Of a DNA stretch of 8,257 bases, positions 1 through 6,008 are shown in pieces; position 1 is the first letter of the stretch; each line of letters begins with the position of its first letter. The translations under genes and the position numbers were made by a program. Origin of the DNA: Burkholderiaceae bacterium (GTDB taxonomy: Bacteria; Pseudomonadota; Gammaproteobacteria; Burkholderiales; Burkholderiaceae); assembly GCA_023253905.1 (NCBI GenBank), contig JALREG010000273.1:1-8257 (forward strand), written 5' to 3'. The notes below the pieces were generated by a model. It did not search any database and was not told the origin of the DNA. It was given only the letters and a program-made list of their open reading frames with translations.

Positions 1-186
1 GTTAAAGTTAATAATGCAACTCAAGCAATATTACAAGGTGATTTTATTGCTGAGTCAGGCTTGGAGTTTGCAGTAGTGGGTACTTTTACACCTGGATATG
101 TACCTCCAGTAAATGATGAATTGATTTTCTTCTGGTCCGGAAATCAATTTATAAATGGCTCCACTGTGTTCTTTGATTACCCTTAG
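1..186 (+). CDS. C-terminal fragment of an unrecognised protein (5' end outside window)
   Basis: An open frame runs from the first base to TAG at 184-186 and gives 61 residues, with no start in the window. The residues are rich in Phe, Val, Gly, Asn and Thr, with a stretch reading VVGTFTPGYVPPVNDELIFF and an end of STVFFDYP. This looks like the beta-rich end of a surface or secreted protein, but I do not recognise a family. Codons are strongly AT-biased (GTT, AAT, ATA, TTA, CAA), like the hisS fragment that follows 76 bases later and unlike everything after about 587. It therefore belongs with the foreign AT-rich segment. The frame is real in the sense of matching composition and an uninterrupted reading; function is unknown. 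Confidence 0.55.
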   Translation, partial: VKVNNATQAILQGDFIAESGLEFAVVGTFTPGYVPPVNDELIFFWSGNQFINGSTVFFDYP

Positions 187-262
187 AACTTGTGGAAAAA
201 CCTTTGGTTCGTCATTTCGGGATATCTTCATCGTATTACGAAATTAGCCGCCACAATTATTC

Positions 263-640
263 ATGAATCAACCTTCTATTCCCAAAGGTACACGTGACTT
301 CATTCCAACAGAAATGGCGCGGCGTAATTTTATTTTCGCAGTGATGCGGCGTCATTTTGAAAGATTCGGTTTCGCTCCTATTGAAACCCCATCATTTGAG
401 AATATCGCTACACTTACCGGTAAATACGGCGATGAAGGCGATCAGCTCATTTTCAAAATCCTTGACAATGGAGACTATCTGAAAGACGTTTCCGTAGAGT
501 CGTTGACCAGTAAAAATCTCAATGAAATAACTCCGCAAATCAGTTCGCGAGCATTACGATATGATCTCACGGTGCCCTTCGCGCGCGGCGGCACGCGCTG
601 CCTCGGTGGTGGGATCGCCACCGCGAAGCAGGCGCTGTAG
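263..640 (+). CDS. hisS: Histidyl-tRNA synthetase, N-terminal fragment cut at the chimeric junction
   Basis: HisRS charges tRNA-His with histidine in the cytoplasm. ATG at 263 opens a frame that starts with PKGTRDF (residues 7-13), the family's N-terminal signature. It continues through class II motif 1 ([18 protein letters not shown], 29-46), [20 protein letters not shown] (53-72) and [10 protein letters not shown] (99-108), the start of motif 2. The inserted segment between 70 and 95 and the overall wording fit Bacteroidota HisRS. A full enzyme is about 420-460 residues, so roughly a quarter is present. After Arg108 (584-586) the family expects a Tyr or Phe and then Val; instead the frame reads Gly-Gly-Thr-Arg and runs 17 residues in antisense rluB sequence to the stop at 638-640. 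The fragment cannot be functional: most of the catalytic domain and all of the anticodon-binding domain are missing. Codon use is AT-rich until about 565. Confidence 0.85.
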   Translation: MNQPSIPKGTRDFIPTEMARRNFIFAVMRRHFERFGFAPIETPSFENIATLTGKYGDEGDQLIFKILDNGDYLKDVSVESLTSKNLNEITPQISSRALRYDLTVPFARGGTRCLGGGIATAKQAL

Positions 641-1711
641 CGACAGCACCTCAGACGGCGACAACTCGGCCCAGCGTCCCCGCGACAGCCCCCGGGGTAA
701 GGCCACCGGCCCGAAGCGCAGCCGCACCAGACGGCTGACCGTGAGCCCCACCACGTCGAACATGCGTCGAACTTCGCGATTGCGCCCTTCGCTAATCACT
801 ACCCGATACCAGGCATTTGCCCCGTCGCCGCCCAGATCCTCGACCACCGAAAACACAGCCGGCCCATCTTCGAGCGCCACGCCTTCCAACAATCGCGAGC
901 GGATCTCGTCATCGATTCGCCCGAGAATTCGTACCGCGTATTCCCGCTCCCAGCCATAGCGCGGATGCATCAGCTGATTGGCGATATCACCGGAGGTGGT
1001 AAAGACCAGCAGTCCTTCGGTGTTGTAGTCCAACCGCCCCACCGCCACCCAGCGAGCGCCTTTCAAACGTGGGAGACGTTCGAAGACCGTGGACCGGCGC
1101 GACGGATCATCGCGGGTGCAGATCTCGCCCGACGGTTTGTGATAGAGCAGCACCCGCGGCGGCAAAGCAATGGGAGGCCTCCGAATAGGCCGTCCGTTGA
1201 CCCGAACCTGATCATTAGGTCCGATCCGCTGCCCGACATGAGCAGGCTGGCCGTTGACCGATACCCGGCCAGCGATGATCAGCTCCTCCATATCGCGGCG
1301 CGAGCCCAGACCCGTGTCGGCGAGAAGCTTATGCAGTTTGGGCAGGTCTTCCTCGGGAAGCTCGTTACGCGACTTCCGCTTGGCCGGATCGGCAGCGTCG
1401 AGCCCGATTGCGGGCTGGCTGGAGTAAACCGGCGGCTCGCTCGCCTCGCCCGGTTCGCGATCCGGTTCAACCGGCGCACCGTCGGCGTTATCCGCGCTGC
1501 TCTGCCTCGCCCCTTCGGGCCGATCCCTTGCCTCGCGATTCGGATGACGCCCGCGCCTGCGCCGCAGCGCGTTTCTAGGCGGTCGCCCGCCTTCGCTCGC
1601 CTCGCCGCCCTGGGCCGGCGCCCCCGGGCCAGCGTTGGCGGCCGGTGATGGTTCGACAGCAGGCGGTTGATCGGGCGACGGCCCGGCGGCAGGGCGGTTT
1701 TCGTCGTTCAC
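554..1711 (-). CDS. rluB: 23S rRNA pseudouridine synthase RluB, C-terminal tail replaced at junction
   Basis: RluB-type enzymes convert a uridine of the 23S peptidyl-transferase region (U2605 in E. coli) to pseudouridine. Residues 1-115 are low complexity, rich in Pro, Ala, Gly, Arg and acidic residues, and probably disordered. An S4 RNA-binding domain covers about 122-178 ([20 protein letters not shown]). The synthase domain runs from about 185 to 362 with the catalytic [18 protein letters not shown] motif (Asp228) and the family motif [10 protein letters not shown] (309-318). The frame is 385 residues against 291 in E. coli; the difference is mainly the N-terminal extension. The start is GTG at 1711, overlapping the scpB stop as GTGA, with GGGAG five bases upstream, so it is translationally coupled to scpB. 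The last 8 or so residues (from about Gly379) and the stop at 554-556 lie in or beyond the junction, so the native C-terminus and the genes downstream are missing. RluE/RluF relatives are less likely given the scpB neighbour. Confidence 0.88.
   Translation of the reverse strand: MNDENRPAAGPSPDQPPAVEPSPAANAGPGAPAQGGEASEGGRPPRNALRRRRGRHPNREARDRPEGARQSSADNADGAPVEPDREPGEASEPPVYSSQPAIGLDAADPAKRKSRNELPEEDLPKLHKLLADTGLGSRRDMEELIIAGRVSVNGQPAHVGQRIGPNDQVRVNGRPIRRPPIALPPRVLLYHKPSGEICTRDDPSRRSTVFERLPRLKGARWVAVGRLDYNTEGLLVFTTSGDIANQLMHPRYGWEREYAVRILGRIDDEIRSRLLEGVALEDGPAVFSVVEDLGGDGANAWYRVVISEGRNREVRRMFDVVGLTVSRLVRLRFGPVALPRGLSRGRWAELSPSEVLSLQRLLRGGDPTTEAARAAAREGHREIIS
566..590. other. Junction between AT-rich Bacteroidota-like and GC-rich proteobacterial DNA
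   Basis: Up to about 565 the plus strand reads as hisS with AT-rich codons. From 566 to 586 it still reads as hisS (LTVPFAR) but uses GC-rich codons, and the same bases read on the minus strand continue the rluB frame. From 587 only the rluB reading makes sense. A short stretch compatible with both genes at the breakpoint is what a wrong overlap join or a PCR or ligation chimera produces. There is no transposase, integrase, terminal repeat or tRNA end here to explain a natural insertion. Confidence 0.75.
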
Positions 1712-2475
1712 GGTAACTCCCGTGGTTCGGGTGAGACAACAGCGGGATCCCGGAGGTCTGAGACCGCCTGAGGGAATTCGCCAGGAGGAGGGGACGGATC
1801 GGGTTCGGGATCGCTCGAGGCGTCGGCCTCTGCTTCATGAGCCACCCCATCAGTGGCCTTCGATTCATCAAGGCCCTGCTCGGCAACCGCCTCATCAGCG
1901 GCCACCGCTTCAGCCGGCGGCTCAAATTCAATGGCCTGTTGCAGCGGCAACTCGACGGGCGAGCCGGCCCCCTCCAGGGGTGGCAGCTGCGACAGCGCCC
2001 CCAACCCCATGTCGTCGAGAAATCGGCGAGTGGTACCGAAGAGCGAGGGACGTCCAGCCGAATCTTTGTGACCGATCACCTCGATCCATCCCCGCTCTTC
2101 AAGCGTGCGAATGATTTGAGGCGACACCATCACACCACGAATCTCTTCAATGTCGCCCCGCGTGACGGGTTGCCGATACGCAATGATGGCGAGCGTCTCC
2201 ATGACGGCACGCGAGTATTTGGGAGGCTTTTCGCCGGTGAGCCGGTCAAGAAAGCGGGCGAATTCGGGCGCGGTCTGAAACCGCCACCCCGAGGCCAGTT
2301 CAACCAGCCTGAGGCTGCGTGTCTGCCACACAAAACCGATATCGTCGACCAGCGCCCGAATGGCGTCGGGCGCGAGAGAGTCGTCGAACAATCGGCGCAG
2401 GTCGTTGATGCTCAGTGGCTGAGGGGCGCTCAGTAGCGCCGCTTCGATCACGGCTTTCGCTTCGTCGGTATTCAT
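1708..2475 (-). CDS. scpB: Segregation and condensation protein B (ScpB)
   Basis: ScpB is the winged-helix (kite) subunit that binds ScpA and, with SMC, forms the bacterial condensin that organises and separates chromosomes. The 255-residue frame has two winged-helix parts: residues 3-80 ([20 protein letters not shown]) and 86-160, including the family hallmark [20 protein letters not shown] (93-112), then [20 protein letters not shown] and GRPSLFGTT. The conserved core ends near 168. The remaining 85 or so residues are acidic and Pro/Ala-rich, probably disordered, and make it longer than the usual 180-200. Start ATG is at 2473-2475; no strong Shine-Dalgarno precedes it. The stop overlaps the rluB start (GTGA, 1708-1711), the common scpB-rluB pairing. 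scpA is not adjacent: upstream on the same strand is a tRNA gene, so the ScpA partner must be encoded elsewhere. Confidence 0.93.
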   Translation of the reverse strand: MNTDEAKAVIEAALLSAPQPLSINDLRRLFDDSLAPDAIRALVDDIGFVWQTRSLRLVELASGWRFQTAPEFARFLDRLTGEKPPKYSRAVMETLAIIAYRQPVTRGDIEEIRGVMVSPQIIRTLEERGWIEVIGHKDSAGRPSLFGTTRRFLDDMGLGALSQLPPLEGAGSPVELPLQQAIEFEPPAEAVAADEAVAEQGLDESKATDGVAHEAEADASSDPEPDPSPPPGEFPQAVSDLRDPAVVSPEPRELP

Positions 2476-2608
2476 CCGATCCGCTTCAAGGAAAACTGTC
2501 GGCGCTTAAACCGCAACGCGGCGCTGCCCGACGATCATCCGGTTCTTCTACCGCGTTCAAGGCAGCCCCGCGACACCCGGAGCGCCCCGCCGAAAAAAAG
2601 AACCGGAG

Positions 2609-2643
2609 AAAAAACCCGACCGACATTAACGCTGCGAATCGGG
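2609..2643 (-). terminator. Possible Rho-independent terminator after tRNA-fMet
   Basis: On the minus strand CCCGA (2643-2639) can pair with TCGGG (2619-2615), followed at once by six T (2614-2609). A second run of seven T follows at 2599-2593. The stem is only 5 base pairs with a loop of 19 bases, so the call is weak. Position fits: it lies 34 bases beyond the tRNA 3' end and upstream of scpB. Confidence 0.35.
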
Positions 2644-2649
2644 CCTGCA

Positions 2650-2669
2650 AGGCATCCGAACGGATGCCT
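2650..2669 (-). other. Perfect 8-bp hairpin just 3' of tRNA-fMet
   Basis: AGGCATCC and GGATGCCT form a perfect 8-base-pair stem with a four-base loop (GTTC on the minus strand). It lies 7 bases beyond the encoded CCA of the tRNA. The bases after it on the minus strand are TTGCAGG rather than a T run, so it is not a standard terminator. It may help tRNA 3' processing, protect the end, or act jointly with the T-tract at 2609-2614. Confidence 0.45.
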
Positions 2670-2676
2670 GTGAAAC

Positions 2677-2753
<77 letters not shown>

Positions 2754-2766
2754 TCGGAGAAGAAAG

Positions 2767-2795
2767 AGGATAACAGTAAGCCACCTCGAGAGCAA
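2767..2795 (-). promoter_or_regulatory. Candidate sigma70 promoter for tRNA-fMet
   Basis: On the minus strand TTGCTC (2795-2790) and TATCCT (2772-2767) are 17 bases apart and lie 14 bases upstream of the tRNA 5' end. Matches to TTGACA and TATAAT are partial (3 of 6 and 4 of 6). The spacing and a predicted start near 2760 give a very short leader, as expected for a tRNA gene. Confidence 0.4.
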
Positions 2796-2835
2796 ACCGA
2801 AACCCGATCACCGGCCACTCGCGCCCCCAACATTT

Positions 2836-2864
2836 TTCCGAGCCTTGCAGAGCTTCGGTACACT
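2836..2864 (+). promoter_or_regulatory. Weak candidate promoter for the NUDIX-aat-bpt-pyrD operon
   Basis: TACACT at 2859-2864 matches the -10 hexamer at 4 of 6 positions. The best 17-base-spaced -35, TTCCGA at 2836-2841, is poor (3 of 6). The 123-base gap between the tRNA gene and the NUDIX gene must hold promoters for both directions, and this is the best plus-strand candidate I see. Confidence 0.25.
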
Positions 2865-2891
2865 CCGATCAACTTCATGAACGGAGCGGCA

Positions 2892-3437
2892 GTGAAACAC
2901 TGTTCGGCGTGCGGCAGCCTCGTCACCCAGGAAATTCCGCCGGGCGACAACCGCCAGCGCTACTGCTGCGGGCAGTGCGGGGCCATCCACTATCAGAACC
3001 CCAAGCTCGTACTCGGCACGGTGCCGGTCTGGGGCGAGCAGGTGCTTCTTTGCAGGCGGGCAATCGAGCCGCGCTATGGGCTCTGGACATTGCCTGCGGG
3101 CTTCATGGAGAACGGCGAAACCACCGAGGAAGGCGCCGCACGCGAAACCGCGGAAGAGGCAGGTGCGCGCATTGAACTGGGCCCGCTTTACTCCGTGCTC
3201 GACATTCCGCACGTCGATCAGGTTCATATGTTCTTTCGCGCACGCCTTCTCGATACCCAGTTCGATCCAGGCCCCGAGAGCCTGGAGGCGCGCCTGTTTT
3301 CCGAGGCTGACATTCCCTGGGACTTGCTCGCCTTTCGCACCGTCGAACAGACGCTGCGCTGGTTTTTCGAGGATCGGCGAACGGGTCTCTTCGGGTTACG
3401 GACCCAGGCCATTCGCTATCAGCCGCGCCCGCGCTAA
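2892..3437 (+). CDS. Zinc-ribbon NUDIX hydrolase
   Basis: NUDIX enzymes hydrolyse a nucleoside diphosphate linked to another group, using metal held by the Nudix box. I chose GTG at 2892 (181 residues): GGAG at 2883-2886 is well placed before it, and the protein then begins MKHCSACG, as such proteins usually do. An in-frame ATG at 2877 would add five residues (MNGAA) but has no Shine-Dalgarno. A four-Cys zinc ribbon is seen at Cys4, Cys7, Cys25/26 and Cys29. The Nudix box is complete at residues 70-92: GFMENGETTEEGAARETAEE, then AGA, with Gly70, Glu76, Arg84, Glu85, Glu88 and Glu89 all in place. Family length is typical. The zinc ribbon resembles that of NudC-like NADH pyrophosphatases, but the protein is too short to be NudC and lacks its N-terminal domain, so the substrate is open. 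It is the first gene of the plus-strand run, with aat 35 bases downstream. Confidence 0.88.
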   Translation: MKHCSACGSLVTQEIPPGDNRQRYCCGQCGAIHYQNPKLVLGTVPVWGEQVLLCRRAIEPRYGLWTLPAGFMENGETTEEGAARETAEEAGARIELGPLYSVLDIPHVDQVHMFFRARLLDTQFDPGPESLEARLFSEADIPWDLLAFRTVEQTLRWFFEDRRTGLFGLRTQAIRYQPRPR

Positions 3438-3472
3438 GACCACACAACCGTTTCACCCACGTCACCGGTTTC

Positions 3473-4201
3473 ATGCCCCGACCCCTGCTCCGCTGGGTCG
3501 ATCCCGACGACCCCCTGCCCCCCGCACCACTCGCGCTACGCGAACCGAACGGATTGCTGGCCGCCGGGCGCGATCTGTCGGCCGGGCGACTGCTCGAGGC
3601 TTACCGGAACGGGATATTCCCCTGGTACAACACCGGCCAGCCCGTTTTGTGGTGGTCACCCGATCCACGCATGGTGCTCGACCTGTCACGGTTCAAGGTG
3701 TCGCGATCGCTTGAGAAAACGGTGCGCAGAGTGCGCCGCGAGGCGCGGTGGCGCATTTTTCTAGACCGCAATTTCGAGGCGGTGATGGACGCGTGCGCGG
3801 CCCCGCGTGAACGCCTGGGCGACGGCACCTGGATCACGCCTGAGATCAAGGCCGCTTACTGTGACCTGCATCGTCAGGGCTTTGCGCATTCGGTGGAGAT
3901 CTGCGATGAGGACAACCGTCTGCTCGGCGGTCTTTACGGCGTGTCGATCGGGCGAATGTTTTATGGTGAATCGATGTTCGCGCGCGCACCCGACGTCTCC
4001 AAGATCGCGCTATACGCTCTCGTTGAACTGCTCCGTGCTCACGGATTTCGCGTGATAGACTGCCAGCAGAACACCCGCCATCTGGCGTCTCTTGGTGCGA
4101 CGGAGGTTCCCCGCGTGACATTCCTGTCAGACGTTTCCGAGCTTACAGCGTTGCCCCCACCCGACTGGTCGTCGGTCGGCATCGCCTTCCCAGACGCATG
4201 A
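3473..4201 (+). CDS. aat: Leucyl/phenylalanyl-tRNA--protein transferase
   Basis: Aat moves Leu or Phe from its aminoacyl-tRNA to the N-terminal Arg or Lys of a protein, making an N-degron that ClpS delivers to ClpAP. The 242-residue frame carries the family signatures in order: [20 protein letters not shown] (22-41), YRNGIFPWY (44-52), WWSPDPR (60-66), GTWITPEI (118-125), [19 protein letters not shown] (151-169) and [16 protein letters not shown] (194-209). Length matches the E. coli enzyme (234) and nothing appears missing. Start ATG at 3473 sits 35 bases after the NUDIX stop with no clear Shine-Dalgarno, so translation may depend partly on the upstream gene. Its stop overlaps the bpt start (ATGA, 4198-4201), tying the two N-degron transferases together. 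Confidence 0.96.
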   Translation: MPRPLLRWVDPDDPLPPAPLALREPNGLLAAGRDLSAGRLLEAYRNGIFPWYNTGQPVLWWSPDPRMVLDLSRFKVSRSLEKTVRRVRREARWRIFLDRNFEAVMDACAAPRERLGDGTWITPEIKAAYCDLHRQGFAHSVEICDEDNRLLGGLYGVSIGRMFYGESMFARAPDVSKIALYALVELLRAHGFRVIDCQQNTRHLASLGATEVPRVTFLSDVSELTALPPPDWSSVGIAFPDA

Positions 4202-4941
4202 CGCAACTCAAGGAACTGCCCTTCTCGGCGCTGCAGTTTTATGCGACCGCGCCCTACCCCTGCAGCTATCTTGAGGGCCGTCAGGCGCGCTCGCAGGTGG
4301 CCACGCCCAACCACCTGATCAATGCCGACATCTATAGCGAACTGGTGCGTGCGGGCTTTCGCCGAAGCGGCGTGTTCACCTATCGTCCCTATTGCGATGG
4401 CTGCCGCGCCTGTGTGCCGGTGCGCGTACCCATCGCGGAATACCTCCCCGATCGCAGCCAGCGCCGCGCGCGCCGCGCTCACGGCACCCTGCGCACGCTG
4501 GTCGCACGCCTGGGCTTCTCACCCGAGCACTATCAGCTCTATCTGCGCTATCAGGCGAGCCGTCATTCCGGTGGCGGCATGGACCAGGACAGCCGCGAGC
4601 AATACGCGCAATTTCTGCTTCAAAGCAAGGTGAACACACGACTGGTGGAGTTTCGCGAACCCGACGGCCTGCTCCGGATGGTCTCCATCATCGACATCCT
4701 CAATGACGGCCTGTCATCGGTCTACACCTTCTTCGACCCCGACGTGCCGCATGCAAGCTTCGGCACCTACAACATCGTCTGGCAGATCGATCAGTGCCGC
4801 CAGCTCAACCTGCCCTACCTCTATCTCGGCTACTGGATCGCCAATAGCCGGAAGATGTCGTACAAGGCCAATTTCCGGCCGATCGAGCGGCTCAGCGAAG
4901 GTCGCTGGGAACGCATGGGCGAACCCTCCAGCGTTGAATGA
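4198..4941 (+). CDS. bpt: Aspartate/glutamate leucyltransferase (bacterial protein transferase)
   Basis: Bpt transfers Leu from Leu-tRNA to N-terminal Asp or Glu, creating an N-degron for ClpS/ClpAP; it is related in fold to eukaryotic arginyl transferases (ATE1). The 247-residue frame has the N-terminal [13 protein letters not shown] (21-33), the Cys-containing [20 protein letters not shown] (57-76) and the C-terminal [20 protein letters not shown] (211-230). Cys22, Cys66, Cys69 and Cys72 fit the conserved Cys set. Length is normal for the family. The start overlaps the aat stop by ATGA and its own stop overlaps the pyrD start by ATGA (4938-4941), so all three are probably translated in a coupled way. 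Older annotations may call it arginyl-tRNA-protein transferase; bacterial members of this subfamily use Leu. Confidence 0.95.
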   Translation: MTQLKELPFSALQFYATAPYPCSYLEGRQARSQVATPNHLINADIYSELVRAGFRRSGVFTYRPYCDGCRACVPVRVPIAEYLPDRSQRRARRAHGTLRTLVARLGFSPEHYQLYLRYQASRHSGGGMDQDSREQYAQFLLQSKVNTRLVEFREPDGLLRMVSIIDILNDGLSSVYTFFDPDVPHASFGTYNIVWQIDQCRQLNLPYLYLGYWIANSRKMSYKANFRPIERLSEGRWERMGEPSSVE

Positions 4942-5987
4942 ACCCCTACGATATCGTCCGCCCGCTGCTGTTTCGACTCGACGCCGAAAGCGCCCACCAC
5001 CTCACCTTCGCGCTCCTTGACCAGCCGCTGTTGCGGCCGCTGGTTCAGTGGGCCGCCGGTGAACCGGTTAACGATCCGGTCGATTTCCTGGGCATGCGGC
5101 TGCGTAATCGTGTTGGCCTCGCCGCCGGGCTGGACAAAAACGGCGAGCATCTCCAGGCATTGTCGGCGCTCGGTTTCGGCTTTATCGAGATTGGAACCGT
5201 CACCCCGAAGCCGCAACCCGGCAACGCCCGGCCGCGCATTTTTCGCATCCCGCGGCGCAATGCCCTCATCAACCGATTGGGCTTCAACAACCATGGGCTC
5301 GATGCGCTGGTTCATAACGTCCAGCAGTCGGGCTTTGACGGGGTGCTCGGCGTCAACATCGGTAAAAACGGCAGCACGCCCAACGAACGCGCCATCGACG
5401 ACTACCGCGAGTGCCTGATCCGGGTCCATGGCATTGCCAGCTACGTCACGGTCAACGTATCGTCGCCCAACACCAAAGACCTGCGCCGACTGCAAGGCGG
5501 CGATGAACTCTCCGGGCTGCTCGCCGGTTTGTCCGAGACCCGTGCCATGCTGGCCGACCGCGATGGCAAGCGCGTGCCGATGGTGCTGAAAATTGCGCCC
5601 GATCTCGACGACGAACAGATCGCGCTCATTGCCGACCTGCTGCCCGCGCAGGGCATTGATGCAGTCATTGCCACCAACACCACGGTGTCACGCGATTCCG
5701 TTGCCGGCGAAGAAAACGCCGGCCAGACGGGCGGGCTCTCGGGTGCTCCCGTCTTTGATATGTCGAACCGCGTGATCCGGGCCTTGCGTGAACGGCTCCC
5801 CGTGGGCTATCCGATCATCGGGGTGGGCGGCATTCTGTCGGCCGCCGACGCCTGCGCCAAGATCGAGGCCGGCGCAAGTGTGGTGCAGATGTACACCGGC
5901 ATCATTTATCGCGGGCCCTCACTCATCTCCGACTGCGCCCGAGCGCTCGCCCATCAGGCAGCAACCGGTCAGGCCCCCTCGCGCTGA
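4938..5987 (+). CDS. pyrD: Dihydroorotate dehydrogenase (quinone), class 2
   Basis: PyrD oxidises dihydroorotate to orotate in pyrimidine synthesis, passing electrons through FMN to membrane quinone. The 349-residue frame has the class 2 N-terminal extension (1-45, including [13 protein letters not shown]), which docks on the membrane. Then come [11 protein letters not shown] (60-70, FMN-binding Lys67), [17 protein letters not shown] (84-100), [10 protein letters not shown] (111-120), GVNIGKN (138-144) and VNVSSPNT (172-179), where Ser176 aligns with the catalytic Ser of class 2 enzymes; class 1 uses Cys. Further on are KIAPDLDD (218-225), ATNTT (245-249), GGLSGAP (265-271) and GVGGI (295-299) with [17 protein letters not shown] (311-327), the FMN phosphate site. 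All key residues are present. ATG overlaps the bpt stop. The radical SAM gene follows after 21 bases. Confidence 0.97.
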   Translation: MNPYDIVRPLLFRLDAESAHHLTFALLDQPLLRPLVQWAAGEPVNDPVDFLGMRLRNRVGLAAGLDKNGEHLQALSALGFGFIEIGTVTPKPQPGNARPRIFRIPRRNALINRLGFNNHGLDALVHNVQQSGFDGVLGVNIGKNGSTPNERAIDDYRECLIRVHGIASYVTVNVSSPNTKDLRRLQGGDELSGLLAGLSETRAMLADRDGKRVPMVLKIAPDLDDEQIALIADLLPAQGIDAVIATNTTVSRDSVAGEENAGQTGGLSGAPVFDMSNRVIRALRERLPVGYPIIGVGGILSAADACAKIEAGASVVQMYTGIIYRGPSLISDCARALAHQAATGQAPSR

Positions 5988-6008
5988 CCCGGAGCGGTTG
6001 GCCGACTC

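Noticed and set aside
172..206. Bacteroidota-type promoter (TTTG, then AACCTTTG) upstream of hisS
   Set aside because: The -7 box lacks the first T of TAnnTTTG and the 23-base spacing is long; too weak to list as a feature.
965..1648. Long plus-strand open frame (227 codons) opposite rluB
   Set aside because: It mirrors the rluB coding strand, has no recognisable domain and no start signal; antisense open frames are common in GC-rich DNA.
1837..2436. Plus-strand open frame (199 codons) opposite scpB
   Set aside because: scpB on the other strand is clearly conserved; this frame has no domain and is a composition effect.
4830..5495. Minus-strand open frame (221 codons) opposite bpt and pyrD
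   Set aside because: It spans the junction of two well-supported genes and resembles no family.
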